Translations under genes and position numbers: made by a program
NCBI RefSeq assembly: GCF_001557325.1
Contig: NZ_LSJS01000099.1
Location: forward strand, 1 to 64,000
Direction: 5' to 3'
Length of the DNA stretch: 64,000 nucleotides
From: Erythrobacter donghaensis
GTDB lineage: Bacteria; Pseudomonadota; Alphaproteobacteria; Sphingomonadales; Sphingomonadaceae
In this document: in pieces, positions 26,450 through 35,229 of the stretch
Layout: each line of letters opens with the position of its first letter
How positions within the stretch are numbered: the first letter of the stretch is position 1
Notes under the pieces: generated by a model
Databases searched by the model: none
Told to the model about the DNA's origin: nothing
Seen by the model: the letters and a program-made list of their open reading frames with translations, nothing else

Positions 26450-27757
26450 TTACTCGGCCGGTGCCGCTTCCGGAGCGGGGCGGTAGGCGCGTGGGCGGCG
26501 GCGGGTGAACAGCTTGGCGATGCGCTTCGACAGCTTGGCGAAGGCCATCTCCAACGCCCCGATCGCCTGCCCGCCCGGGACATAGGCGACGCGGTAGAAC
26601 ATCCACAAAATCAGCCCCGCGAACAGCGCGAAGGGCACCCAGAAGGCGAGCATCGGATCGAGCCTCCCGAGCGCAGCCACGTCCTCGCCGTACTGGTTCA
26701 CCTTGTGATAGGCGACCACCATGATGATCGAGACGAACACGCCCAAGGCGCTGGTCGAGCGCTTGGGCGGGATCGCCAGCGCCACCGCGAGCAGCGGCAT
26801 CAGCAGCATCATCAGGATCTCGACCAGGCGGAAGTTGAAGCTGGCGACGCTCGCATCGCGCTGCCCTGGTGCGCTGTCGCGGCTCCAGCCCATCTGGAGG
26901 AGTTCGGGGAGGATGTATTCGCGCGTCTCGTCGCCGCGCGCGCGGAACTTCTCGATCGCGGGCAGATCGATCGGCAGGTCGTGGCGGCTGAAGCTCAGCA
27001 CGCGCGGGGTCTGGCCGCGCATCCCGGTATCCTGGATGATCGTGCCTTCGGTCAGGCGCAGGATGATCGTGTCGGGATTGTCGCGCGTGGCGAGGAACGC
27101 CCCCTCGCGCGCCGAGATCGAGAGCACCTGGCCCTTTTCGTTCGCGACGCGGGCGAAGATTCCGACCAGCCGCCGCCCCTCGTCCTCGCTCGCCTCGATC
27201 CTGAGCGCCATGCGGTCGGCCAGCGTGGTGAATTCGCCGACCTTGATCGAGGCCCCGAGCGCGCCCGAGCGCAGCTCGTATTCGAGCTGTTCGTAATAGT
27301 AGCGGGAGAGCGGCTGGATGTAGAACACCAGCGCGATGTTGACCGCGACCAGCACCAGCGTGATCGCATAGGGCATGCGCAGCAGCCGGAAATAGGACAT
27401 GCCCACGCCCCGCATGGTGTCGAGCTCGGAAGAGGTCGAGAGCTTCCTGAAGGCCAGCAGCACGCCGAGCAGCAGCCCGAGCGGGATCGCGAGGCTGGCA
27501 TATTCGGGGATCAGCGCGCCGAGCATCTTGAACACCACACCCACCGGGCCGCCTTCGACCGCGACGAAATCGAACAGCCGCAGCATCTTGTCGAGCATCA
27601 GCAGCGAGGCCGCGAGCGCGAAGACGCCCAGCATCGGCACGATCGTGAGCCGCAGGATGTAGCGATCGATGGCGGGGATGAGGTTGAACAAGGCGCTTGG
27701 GGTCCGTCGTTTGCGCGAGGGCAGGATTGCCCTAGCTGCTTCGCGCGGGCGCGTCAT
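26450..27757 (-). CDS. lptF: LPS export ABC transporter permease LptF
   Basis: 435-aa YjgP/YjgQ-family permease, partner of LptG. It begins its core at IPAIDRYILRLTIVPMLGVFALAAS; the ~25 basic residues before it may be extra if a TTG start at about residue 23 is used. Six transmembrane helices surround the periplasmic domain, and the C-terminus has a basic Arg/Lys-rich tail (KRIAKLFTRRRPR). First gene of the lptF-lptG-GNAT unit. Confidence 0.93.
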   Translation of the reverse strand: MTRPREAARAILPSRKRRTPSALFNLIPAIDRYILRLTIVPMLGVFALAASLLMLDKMLRLFDFVAVEGGPVGVVFKMLGALIPEYASLAIPLGLLLGVLLAFRKLSTSSELDTMRGVGMSYFRLLRMPYAITLVLVAVNIALVFYIQPLSRYYYEQLEYELRSGALGASIKVGEFTTLADRMALRIEASEDEGRRLVGIFARVANEKGQVLSISAREGAFLATRDNPDTIILRLTEGTIIQDTGMRGQTPRVLSFSRHDLPIDLPAIEKFRARGDETREYILPELLQMGWSRDSAPGQRDASVASFNFRLVEILMMLLMPLLAVALAIPPKRSTSALGVFVSIIMVVAYHKVNQYGEDVAALGRLDPMLAFWVPFALFAGLILWMFYRVAYVPGGQAIGALEMAFAKLSKRIAKLFTRRRPRAYRPAPEAAPAE

Positions 27758-27796
27758 GCCCCCAATTGCTATGAAAGCGCAGACCCGGGCGGTGAT

Positions 27797-28303
27797 CTAC
27801 CAGAAGCGGCTGTTCGGGATGCCCTTGAACGGCCCCGCCTCGCGCGAGGTCACCCAGCCGCCGTAGAAACCTCCGGGCTGGGGGAAGACCTTTTCGCCGT
27901 CGATGGTGATGTCGTCGAAGGGGGCGGCGTAAAAGGCGATGTGCCCCGCGATCGGCTCGAAGCCGCGTGCGGGCGCCGGGTAGGACCAGCCCGCGCCCAC
28001 CAGCCGCGCATCGCCCACGATCACGTCCCAGTAGCGCGCCATCCCCTTCCATTCGCACAGCGAACTTCCGGCATTGGGCACGAGGCGCTCCATCGCGATG
28101 TCGGCCTGGGGGATGTAGTAGGTCGGCGGATGCGAGGTTTCAAGCGTCCGCCACGCGGCGCGGGTGTCGGCCAGCACCACACCGCGGTGGAGGATGCGGA
28201 TATGGCGCGCGGTCGGCTCGGCGCGGGGCGGGCGGGGGTAGTCCCACACGCTCTCCTGCCCGGGGCGCACCGGATCGGGCACGGGGTGGTGCGGCTGCCT
28301 CAC
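27797..28303 (-). CDS. DUF427 domain protein
   Basis: 168-aa protein of the DUF427 family: SVWDYPRPPRAEP, ILHRGVVLADTRAAWRTLETSHPPTYYIPQADI, CEWKGMARYWDV and IAFYAAPFD are typical. Structures of the family show a small beta-rich fold; no enzyme activity is established to my knowledge. It lies just after clpS on the same strand. Confidence 0.9.
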   Translation of the reverse strand: MRQPHHPVPDPVRPGQESVWDYPRPPRAEPTARHIRILHRGVVLADTRAAWRTLETSHPPTYYIPQADIAMERLVPNAGSSLCEWKGMARYWDVIVGDARLVGAGWSYPAPARGFEPIAGHIAFYAAPFDDITIDGEKVFPQPGGFYGGWVTSREAGPFKGIPNSRFW

Positions 28304-28327
28304 GCGCTGGTCACGCCCGCTTGAGCC

Positions 28328-28732
28328 TCACGCCTTTTCCAGCGTGCACTGGAGCGGATGCTGGTTCTGGCGGGCGAAGTCCATCACCTGGTTCACCTTG
28401 GTCTCGGCGACCTCGTAGGTGAAGATCCCGCACACCCCGACACCGCGCTGGTGGACGTGGAGCATCACGCGGGTGGCCTGTTCCAGATCCATCCCGAAGA
28501 AGCGCTTCAGCACGAGCACCACGAATTCCATCGGGGTGTAATCGTCGTTGAGCATCAGCACCTTGTACTGGCTGGGCTTCTTGGGCTTGGCGCGGGTCTT
28601 GGTGGCGACGCCGACCTGGCCTTGTCCGCCGCCGTCCTTCCCGTCGTCCTCGTCCTCGGCGCGCACGCGAGGCAGCTGCGACAAGGGCAGCTTCGCCGGT
28701 GCGACGTGATCGAGAAGGCGCGGATGCAGCAT
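28328..28732 (-). CDS. clpS: ATP-dependent Clp protease adaptor ClpS
   Basis: 134-aa N-end-rule adaptor that delivers N-degron substrates to ClpA(P). The core [24 protein letters not shown] contains the Asn/Asp residues that bind the substrate amino group, followed by [25 protein letters not shown] with the conserved His and the ClpA-binding surface. The N-terminal ~50 residues (Asp/Gly/Lys-rich) are a flexible extension; GTG 28666 is a possible shorter start. clpA is not adjacent. Confidence 0.94.
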   Translation of the reverse strand: MLHPRLLDHVAPAKLPLSQLPRVRAEDEDDGKDGGGQGQVGVATKTRAKPKKPSQYKVLMLNDDYTPMEFVVLVLKRFFGMDLEQATRVMLHVHQRGVGVCGIFTYEVAETKVNQVMDFARQNQHPLQCTLEKA

Positions 28733-28805
28733 GCGGCTCCATTATGGGATTCGCTGGGCGAGGTGCAAGCGATTGCGTTGGAATTGTTTGGGGCGCAGCG
28801 CGCCG

Positions 28806-28840
28806 AAAAAAGGCCCGAGCAAGCCGTGCTTGCTCGGGCC
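28806..28840 (-). terminator. intrinsic terminator of the phasin gene
   Basis: Perfect 13-bp stem GGCCCGAGCAAGC/GCTTGCTCGGGCC with a 3-nt loop, followed on the minus strand by six T residues (28811-28806). Confidence 0.93.
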
Positions 28841-28914
28841 AGCGCCTTGCGGCGCGCTCTCGTGGGCCGGGTTGGGAGAGAGAGGAGAGAGGCCCGGCCG
28901 GAGAATTCGTGTGC

Positions 28915-29751
28915 TTACGCGGCGGTCTTCACCTTCTCGACCGCGACGCTGACGCGGTTCGAGATCGGGGCGAAGGCGTCGTTGTAGAGCTTCACCCAGG
29001 CTTCGGTGCGCTTCGAGCCGTAGGAGACCAGCGCGTCGAAGTTGCGACGGGCGATCTCGCCCTGAAGCTGCATGAGCTCGGTCGGCGACTTGACGGCGGC
29101 GACCTTCTTGGCGTCTTCGGTGACGGTCTCGATCACGGTCTTGCCGGTCTCGACATTGTCCTTGAGCAGTTCCTGCGCGCCGGTGAAGAAGATCTTGCCG
29201 CTTTCGACGACGGCTTCGACGTTCGCCTTGGTGAATTCGGTCGCTTCGGCGGTGAGCTCGGCGCTCTTGGCGTAGGCGGTCTTGGCGCGCGCCTGGAGGT
29301 CGGCGACGACGTTCTTGGCGGTGGCGGTGATGTCGGCGTTGTTGGCAGTGGCCATGATGGTATCCTTGAGCTTGATGACGGGGTTGGTCTTGGGCGCGGC
29401 GGCCGGCTTCTCAGCCTTCTTGGCCAGCACGGGCTTCCTGACCGGGAGCTTGGTTGCGGCAGTCTTGGTTTTGGCGGCCGTCTTCTTGACGGTCTTGGCA
29501 GCAGCCTTCTTCGCCGGGGCCGCCTTCTTGGCGACCGGGGCGGCCTGGGGTGCGGCGGGGGTCTTGGCAGCGGGCGCGGCCTTCACAACCTTGGCAGCGG
29601 GAGCGGCCGCGACCGGCTTGGCAACCGGAGCAACCTTGGCGGCAGCTTCGGCATAGGCCTTCTCGGCAGCGGCATCGATCTTGGCGACCGGCGCGGCCTT
29701 GGGCGCAGCTTCGGTCTTCACTTCACCAGCGGTATTTTCAACTTCGGACAT
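28915..29751 (-). CDS. phaP: phasin with Ala/Lys/Pro-rich histone-like N-terminal region
   Basis: 278-aa polyhydroxyalkanoate granule protein. The C-terminal half (residues about 135-278) is a Phasin_2-type helical domain (ANVEAVVESGKIFFTGAQELLKDNVETGKTVIETV). The first ~125 residues are almost only Ala, Lys, Pro, Val and Thr with repeated APVAK and AAKT/KKAA units, like the DNA-binding tails of PhaF, PhaM and histone H1-like proteins. This could tie granules to the nucleoid. An internal Met (MATANNADI, residue ~133) could give a short phasin. It follows phaC on the same strand, with a palindromic operator and its own terminator. Confidence 0.9.
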   Translation of the reverse strand: MSEVENTAGEVKTEAAPKAAPVAKIDAAAEKAYAEAAAKVAPVAKPVAAAPAAKVVKAAPAAKTPAAPQAAPVAKKAAPAKKAAAKTVKKTAAKTKTAATKLPVRKPVLAKKAEKPAAAPKTNPVIKLKDTIMATANNADITATAKNVVADLQARAKTAYAKSAELTAEATEFTKANVEAVVESGKIFFTGAQELLKDNVETGKTVIETVTEDAKKVAAVKSPTELMQLQGEIARRNFDALVSYGSKRTEAWVKLYNDAFAPISNRVSVAVEKVKTAA

Positions 29752-29769
29752 GGCGACCTCGCTTCATGT

Positions 29770-29783
29770 TGCACTGCACAAAA
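29770..29783. promoter_or_regulatory. second, imperfect PhaR-like site
   Basis: TGCACTGCACAAAA, sharing TGCACAAAA with the perfect palindrome 30 bp away, 19 bp upstream of the phasin ATG. Probably a second binding site for the same repressor. Confidence 0.6.
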
Positions 29784-29811
29784 TAGTGAATGCGAATGCG
29801 AAGTCAAGCAC

Positions 29812-29830
29812 TTTTGTGCAGTGCACAAAA
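29812..29830. promoter_or_regulatory. palindromic operator upstream of the phasin gene (PhaR-like)
   Basis: TTTTGTGCAGTGCACAAAA is a perfect 9-1-9 inverted repeat, 61 bp upstream of the phasin ATG. TGC/GCA-centred palindromes are the known type of site for PhaR, the PHA-responsive repressor that controls phasin genes in Rhodobacter and Paracoccus. The phaR gene is not in the window. Confidence 0.75.
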
Positions 29831-29901
29831 ATGATGGAAACTCATAGTTTCCAGACACTTCATGCGTGCTGGTGCAAAATGGCGCGCAGGCGCGTGCCGA
29901 C

Positions 29902-31815
29902 TCAGCGCGTCTTCACATAGCGCCCGGGCGCGTCCTCGATCACGCGGTCGCCCTTACCGCCCGGCACCCGCTTGCCTTCGGCGGGCACGCGGGCGTCGGA
30001 TTGCTTGTGCAGCCATTTCAGCCAATGCGGCCACCAGCTGCCCGGATGCTCGGTCGCGCCCGCGACGAAGTCCTTGAGGCTGGGTGCATGGCTGTCGCCG
30101 ACCCAGTACTGGTACTTGCCTGCAGCGGGCGGATTGACCACGCCCGCGATATGCCCCGAGCCCGCCAGCAGGAACTCGACCGGCCCGGTGAAGTGCTTCG
30201 TGATGCGCCACACGCTCTCGGCGGGCGCGATGTGATCCTCGCGCCCGGCTTGCACGAAGCTCGGGGTGGCGACCTTCGTCAGGTCGATCGGCGTCCCGTC
30301 GGCCTCCAGCGCATCGGGCACCACCAGCTTGTTGTCGCGGTAGAGGTCGCGCAGATAGGCATTGTGCCACTTGGAGGGCAGGTTGGTGACGTCGCCGTTC
30401 CAGTGGAGCAGGTCGAAGGCCGGGTAATCCTCGCCCAGCAGGTAGTTGTTGACGACGTAGTTCCAGATCAGGTCGCGCCCGCGCAATGCATTGAAGGTCG
30501 CGGCGAGATAGCGCCCGTCGAGATAGCCCTGCGGTGAGAGTTGCCCGATCATCTCGAGCTGGCCTTCGTCGATGAAGTGCTTGAGGTCGCCGCTCTTCTC
30601 GAAATCGACCTGCGCGGTGAAGAAGGTCGCGCTCTTGACCTTGTCCGCCGCGCCGCGCCGCGCCAGCACTGCCAGCGTTGCCGCCAGCGTCGTCCCCGCC
30701 ACGCAATAGCCGATGGTGTGGACGGCGGGCACATCGAGCCGCGCGCGCACATGCTCGATCGCCTCGATCTGGGCGCGGATGTAATCGTCCCACACCACGT
30801 CTGCCATGGTCTCGTCGGCGCTCTTCCAGCTGACCACGAACACCGTGATCCCCTGATCGACCGCCCACTTGATGAAGCTCTTCTTCGGGGTGAGGTCCAG
30901 GATGTAGAAGCGGTTGATCCACGGCGGGAAGATCACCAGCGGCACCTCGAGCACTTCCCCGGTCGAGGGCGAATACTGGATCAGCTGGTAGAGCGGCGTC
31001 TCATGCACCACCTTGCCGGGGCTCGCGGCGAGGTTCTCGCCGAGGCGGAAGGCGTTGGGATCGGTGTGGGTCAGCTGCCCGCGCTTCAGATCATTGACGA
31101 GATGCTGCATCCCGCGGACCAGGTTGGCGCCCTTGGTCTCCATCGTGCGCTTGAGCACCACGGGGTTCAAGGCGAGGAAATTGTCCGGGCTCATCGCCTC
31201 GGCAAGCGCCGTCACTGCGAATTCGAGCTGCTGGCGCTTGGGTCTATCGAGCCCGTCCATGCTTTTCACCGCATTGCGGAAATAGTCGGCGAGCATCAGG
31301 TAGGTCTGGTGCAGCAGCAGGAAGGCGGGGTGTTCACGCCACGCCGGATCGGCGAAGCGGCGGTCCGATTTGGGGAGCGCGGCAGCCTCCGGCGCCTCGG
31401 CGGTCTTTCCCCCCGACGCGCCTGCGGCGAAGCTCTGCATCACCCCCGACCACAGCTTCACCTGGTCCTGCGCGAGCCGGGCCGAGGCCTCGAACATCCC
31501 CTTGGGCATCTGCCCGAGCATTGCCTGTGACATCACCAGCCATTGTGCCGGATCGAGCATGTTGGTGCCTGTGGCCGCCTTTTCCGCCGCGGCCTTGGCC
31601 TGGTGGGTCGCGAAATCGAGCCAAAGCTGCTGGAGCTGCGCGGCGGTGGCGGCCCATTCGGCCATGTCGCCCGGCTCGATGCCGGGGGGAATCGCCGAAT
31701 CGGGCGCGCCGCCCGCCATCATCCCGCGCAGGCTTTCGGCCTGCATGTCGAAGAAGCCCTTCAGGCTCTCGCCGGCCACCGCCAGAGGGTCCTTGTCCTG
31801 TGCCATCGCTGCCAA
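29902..31815 (-). CDS. phaC: class I poly(3-hydroxyalkanoate) synthase
   Basis: 637-aa PHA polymerase (ATG 31815, or the in-frame ATG at 31806, MAQDKDPL). The N-terminal PhaC_N region is followed by an alpha/beta hydrolase domain with the catalytic Cys in GYCVAGTT (the G-x-C-x-G lipase-like box). The Asp is in the REDHIAPAESVW region and the His in GSGHIAGVVNPPA. Other landmarks are PPWINRFYILDLTPKKSFIKW and TFFTAQVDF. Length and motifs fit class I short-chain synthases that work without PhaE or PhaR subunits. phaA and phaB are not adjacent; the phasin follows. Confidence 0.96.
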   Translation of the reverse strand: MAAMAQDKDPLAVAGESLKGFFDMQAESLRGMMAGGAPDSAIPPGIEPGDMAEWAATAAQLQQLWLDFATHQAKAAAEKAATGTNMLDPAQWLVMSQAMLGQMPKGMFEASARLAQDQVKLWSGVMQSFAAGASGGKTAEAPEAAALPKSDRRFADPAWREHPAFLLLHQTYLMLADYFRNAVKSMDGLDRPKRQQLEFAVTALAEAMSPDNFLALNPVVLKRTMETKGANLVRGMQHLVNDLKRGQLTHTDPNAFRLGENLAASPGKVVHETPLYQLIQYSPSTGEVLEVPLVIFPPWINRFYILDLTPKKSFIKWAVDQGITVFVVSWKSADETMADVVWDDYIRAQIEAIEHVRARLDVPAVHTIGYCVAGTTLAATLAVLARRGAADKVKSATFFTAQVDFEKSGDLKHFIDEGQLEMIGQLSPQGYLDGRYLAATFNALRGRDLIWNYVVNNYLLGEDYPAFDLLHWNGDVTNLPSKWHNAYLRDLYRDNKLVVPDALEADGTPIDLTKVATPSFVQAGREDHIAPAESVWRITKHFTGPVEFLLAGSGHIAGVVNPPAAGKYQYWVGDSHAPSLKDFVAGATEHPGSWWPHWLKWLHKQSDARVPAEGKRVPGGKGDRVIEDAPGRYVKTR

Positions 31816-31970
31816 ACCGTCCCTTCATCGCCGCGCACCGGCGATAGTGCCGTTTATCGGGCACCATCGCAACTTTCCGAAAAGCGCCCTTCCCACGATC
31901 CGAACCTTTGGCCTAGGAGGGGCGCTGCGGCGCCTCTTCTATGCCGCACAAGACAAGGTGATGACCTGCC

Positions 31971-33170
31971 ATGAATGACCAGTTCTATCGCATGAAGCGG
32001 ATGCCTCCGTATGTGATCGCGGAGGTCAACGCCATGCGCCATGCAGCCCGTCTGGCCGGGCAGGACATCATCGACCTCGGCATGGGCAATCCCGACCAGC
32101 CCCCGCCCCAGCACGTGATCGACAAGCTGTGCGAGGTGGCGGCCAAGCCCGACGCACATGGCTATTCGCAGTCCAAGGGCATCCCGGGCCTGCGCCGCGC
32201 GCAGGCTGGCTATTATGCGCGCCGCTTCGGGGTCGAGCTCGATCCCGAGAGCGAGGTGGTGGTGACGATGGGCTCGAAGGAGGGCCTGTCGAGCCTCGCC
32301 ACCGCGATCATCGCGCCGGGCGACGTGGTGCTTGCGCCCAACCCCTCCTACCCGATCCACACCTTCGGCTTCATCATCGCGGGCGCGACGATCCGTTCGG
32401 TGCCGACCACGCCCGACGAACATTACTGGGAATCGCTCGACCGGGCGATGAACTACACCGTGCCGCGTCCCTCGGTGCTGGTGGTGAGCTATCCCTCCAA
32501 CCCCACGGCCGAGACGGTCGAGCTGCCGTTCTACGAGCGGCTGGTGGCCTGGGCGAAGGAGAATCAGGTCTGGATTGTCTCCGATCTGGCCTATTCCGAG
32601 CTTTATTTCGATGGCAAGCCGACCCGCTCGATCATGGAAGTGCCCGGCGCCAAGGACGTCGCGATCGAATTCACCTCGATGTCGAAGACCTATTCGATGG
32701 CGGGCTGGCGGATGGGCTTTGCGGTCGGCAACAAGCAGCTGATCGCGGCGCTGACGCGGGTGAAGTCCTACCTCGATTACGGCGCCTTCACCCCGATCCA
32801 GGCCGCGGCCTGCGCGGCATTGAACGGGCCGCAGGACATCATCGAGGCGAATCGCGAGCTCTATCACCGCCGCCGCGACGTGATGGTCGAGGCCTTCGGG
32901 CGCGCGGGGTGGGACATTCCGCCGCCACCCGCCTCGATGTTCGCCTGGGCCCCGCTGCCGCCGGCGCTCAAGTCGATGGGCAGCCTCGAATTCTCCAAGC
33001 AGCTCCTGACCCAGGCGCAGGTCGCCGTCGCGCCCGGCGTCGGCTATGGCGAGAATGGCGAGGGCTTCGTGCGGATCGCGATGGTCGAGAACGAGCAGCG
33101 CCTGCGCCAGGCGGCGCGCAACATCAAGCGCTACCTCCAGTCAGTGGGCGTTAACAGTTCCGCAGCCTAA
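31971..33170 (+). CDS. alaC: PLP-dependent class I/II aminotransferase (AlaC-like)
   Basis: 399-aa fold-type I aminotransferase. The PLP Lys is in SMSKTYSMAGWRMGF, with YPSNPTAETV and GYSQSKGIPGLRRA motifs. Overall it resembles the AlaC/YfdZ and LL-diaminopimelate aminotransferase-related group, which makes alanine from pyruvate and glutamate. It is divergent from phaC, giving a 155-bp shared promoter region. The exact donor and acceptor are inferred from resemblance only. Confidence 0.85.
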   Translation: MNDQFYRMKRMPPYVIAEVNAMRHAARLAGQDIIDLGMGNPDQPPPQHVIDKLCEVAAKPDAHGYSQSKGIPGLRRAQAGYYARRFGVELDPESEVVVTMGSKEGLSSLATAIIAPGDVVLAPNPSYPIHTFGFIIAGATIRSVPTTPDEHYWESLDRAMNYTVPRPSVLVVSYPSNPTAETVELPFYERLVAWAKENQVWIVSDLAYSELYFDGKPTRSIMEVPGAKDVAIEFTSMSKTYSMAGWRMGFAVGNKQLIAALTRVKSYLDYGAFTPIQAAACAALNGPQDIIEANRELYHRRRDVMVEAFGRAGWDIPPPPASMFAWAPLPPALKSMGSLEFSKQLLTQAQVAVAPGVGYGENGEGFVRIAMVENEQRLRQAARNIKRYLQSVGVNSSAA

Positions 33171-33275
33171 GCCGTTCGCAGACCGTCAGGACAATCTCGT
33201 CCAAAACGGGAGAAATCCTGTCCGGTTTGCGTTAGTTTGCGCGTAACATGGGATGAAGTTCGCAAGGAGTTGGCA

Positions 33276-33878
33276 ATGGCGTCCGGAGCCGCAAAGCGGC
33301 TGACCGACAGACAGCGCGCCGTCATGGAACGGATCGACCGGCGCGTCCCGATCAAGGTGATCGCGACCGAGCTCGGGGTGTCCGAGACCCGGATAAACCA
33401 GCACATCTGCGCGCTGAAGGACTTCTACGATGCCGCCAGCCTTGGCGAGCTGGTCGAGAACTACCGCGCCACGCTCAGTCCCGAAGCAGCCGAGGCAGCA
33501 GCGGAAAACGACCTCGGCACAATTGCGGATGGAGGTTTGCTGAAGCCCTTCAGCGAACCTGCATACACAAATTCTCAGATTAACGCGGCAGTCGATCTGG
33601 CTGAATTCGGTGGCCGGGATGATCCGGGCCGCCTGGTCCTCAGCGATGCACTGCCTCTCACAGAACAGGCACCATGGCTGAAACCGGGCGAGCCGCGGGT
33701 GGTCCCCGGAGTGCTCGATGGTGAGCATGCCGTCCTGATGCGACTGGGGGCGATCGTCGGGATCGCCGCAGGCATCCTGGCATCGGTGATCCTGGTGATC
33801 ACGGCCGCGATGACCCTGAGCCAGGCAACGGAAGGCAAGGCTTATCTCTCCGTGGAAACCGAGGCCGCTGCCGGGTGA
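33276..33878 (+). CDS. LuxR-type HTH protein with C-terminal membrane anchor
   Basis: 200-aa putative one-pass membrane regulator. Residues about 9-60 are a GerE/LuxR-type helix-turn-helix (LTDRQRAVMERIDRR...VIATELGVSETRINQHICALKDFY). A poorly conserved linker (65-155) follows, then a hydrophobic helix at about 157-180 (LGAIVGIAAGILASVILVITAAM) and a short tail. The ATG at 33276 has AAGGAG 6 bp upstream; a TTG further up (33237) has none. First gene of a five-gene cluster. The linker is somewhat less G/C-rich than its surroundings. Ligand and targets unknown. Confidence 0.72.
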   Translation: MASGAAKRLTDRQRAVMERIDRRVPIKVIATELGVSETRINQHICALKDFYDAASLGELVENYRATLSPEAAEAAAENDLGTIADGGLLKPFSEPAYTNSQINAAVDLAEFGGRDDPGRLVLSDALPLTEQAPWLKPGEPRVVPGVLDGEHAVLMRLGAIVGIAAGILASVILVITAAMTLSQATEGKAYLSVETEAAAG

Positions 33879-33903
33879 GCGCCGGCGGGGCAGGAGACCG
33901 ACG

Positions 33904-34254
33904 ATGGAAGATCGTATTGTCGCTGACGCACGCGATCTCAAGAAGCTGATCCGTGAAGCCGAAGCCCTTGCCGACGAAGCGATCATCGCTATGGCACGGC
34001 TCAAGCAGGCCATGCTCGCCGCCCGGCAGAACCCGATGGTCGAAGTCTCGACGGGCCAGCGCGCGCTGGTGCGGCTGACCGAGGCCGAAAGCCAGGCGCT
34101 GTCGATGTCGACCAACCTGCTGCGGGTGCATGACGAGCTCAGCAAGGTCGCCCGAGTTCACGCCGGAGGCGACGAGGGCCTGCCCACCAAGGTCCCGTCG
34201 GCCGAAGTCGAGCCGCCCCAGGTCCTCGGCATGGCGGAAGAGCTTGCCGCCTGA
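33904..34254 (+). CDS. small helical protein of unknown function
   Basis: 116-aa soluble protein with no family I recognise. Residues 5-85 are rich in Ala, Leu, Glu and Lys in heptad-like spacing (DARDLKKLIREAEALADEAIIAMARLKQAML), suggesting a helical hairpin or coiled coil. It is 25 bp after the HTH-membrane protein, and its stop overlaps the ATG of the next membrane protein by 1 bp (TGATG). Confidence 0.7.
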   Translation: MEDRIVADARDLKKLIREAEALADEAIIAMARLKQAMLAARQNPMVEVSTGQRALVRLTEAESQALSMSTNLLRVHDELSKVARVHAGGDEGLPTKVPSAEVEPPQVLGMAEELAA

Positions 34255-34760
34255 TGGCCGAACTGCTCGATTTTCTGAACTTGTATCGGGCCCCCACCCA
34301 GCACATCCTCGCCATCTTGCTCGCAGGAGCAATGTGGCGCTGGGGCGGGGCGCCCGAACGCTGGCTGGGCGCCGCCTTCGTCCTGACGATGGTGGCGTCG
34401 GTCTATGTGCTGCGATGGTTTGCCCCGCTCCGCTCGCTCGACGATCCGACCTTGAAGTACCGCCTGATCGTCGATGTGGTGGCGGCCGCCGCCTTTGTCG
34501 CCATCGCGCTCAAAGCCAACCGCAATTATCCCTTGTGGATCGCCGGATTCCAGCTGGTCGCGCTCGGGGCCTATCTGGTCAAAACCATTGCCCCGGATGT
34601 CTCGCAGCTGGCGCTGGTCATCCTGATCGTCGGCCCGTCCTATTGCCAGCTGCTGGTGCTGCTTGCCGGCTTCATTCGCCACGTCCGGCGCGAGCGCCGC
34701 TTCGGGCCCTATCGCGACTGGCGCATCACGCCTCCTGCCATCGGAGGGCTGGCCGCATGA
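34254..34760 (+). CDS. small polytopic membrane protein of unknown function
   Basis: 168-aa protein with about five hydrophobic segments (residues 17-32, 38-55, 72-88, 93-110, 117-137) and a basic C-terminal tail (RHVRRERRFGPYRDWR). I recognise no family. Translational coupling to the preceding coiled-coil-like gene suggests the two act together, perhaps as a membrane complex with the HTH-membrane protein upstream. Confidence 0.7.
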   Translation: MAELLDFLNLYRAPTQHILAILLAGAMWRWGGAPERWLGAAFVLTMVASVYVLRWFAPLRSLDDPTLKYRLIVDVVAAAAFVAIALKANRNYPLWIAGFQLVALGAYLVKTIAPDVSQLALVILIVGPSYCQLLVLLAGFIRHVRRERRFGPYRDWRITPPAIGGLAA

Positions 34761-34806
34761 TGCCGGCCTGTTCCCTGTCGCCCTCTGCCGCCGCCACGGT
34801 GTGCCG

Positions 34807-35229
34807 ATGCTGATGCAGGCCCTTGCCCGCAGCGGCGTGAGCGCGCTCTCGCAGGATCAGCGCACGGCGGCGATGATCGCCTATCTGCGCAGCCTCGTCC
34901 TCGCCCCGCCCGCCCAGTACGAGCGCGGGCATGCGATCTTCCTCGACGCGCACAGCGCCTGGCTCGGCGATGCACCCTGCGGGATCGGCACGATGACGAC
35001 GCTCGCGATCCGGATGCGCGCGCTGCTCGGCGAGGCGCTGCGCCACGAAGCGGCCGGCATCATCCTTCCGCACAGCCACCCTTCCGGCCACTGCCGCCCG
35101 AGCGGCTGCGACATCGCTACCACCCGCCGCCTCGCCAGCGTCGCGCGGGCGCTGGAGATCACGCTGATCGATCACCTGATCTTCACCACCGACGCGGTCT
35201 ATTCGATGCGCGCAGGAGGCCTGCTGTGA
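34807..35229 (+). CDS. RadC-like JAB/MPN domain protein (short form)
   Basis: About 140-aa JAB1/MPN metalloprotease-fold protein equivalent to the C-terminal domain of RadC. The metal site H-x-H-PSG-(5)-PSG-x-D is intact: HSHPSG at residues 89-94 and Asp102. The N-terminal helix-hairpin-helix part of full RadC is missing. Start is unclear: ATG 34807, ATG 34813 or GTG 34801, none with a strong ribosome-binding site. It follows the membrane protein and overlaps the winged-helix gene by 4 bp (GTGA). Despite the name, RadC JAB proteins have no proven repair role. Confidence 0.78.
   Translation: MLMQALARSGVSALSQDQRTAAMIAYLRSLVLAPPAQYERGHAIFLDAHSAWLGDAPCGIGTMTTLAIRMRALLGEALRHEAAGIILPHSHPSGHCRPSGCDIATTRRLASVARALEITLIDHLIFTTDAVYSMRAGGLL

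Noticed and set aside
25589-28324. 911-aa open frame opposite lptG and lptF
   Set aside because: Shadow frame with no domain and biased composition; lptF and lptG are clear.
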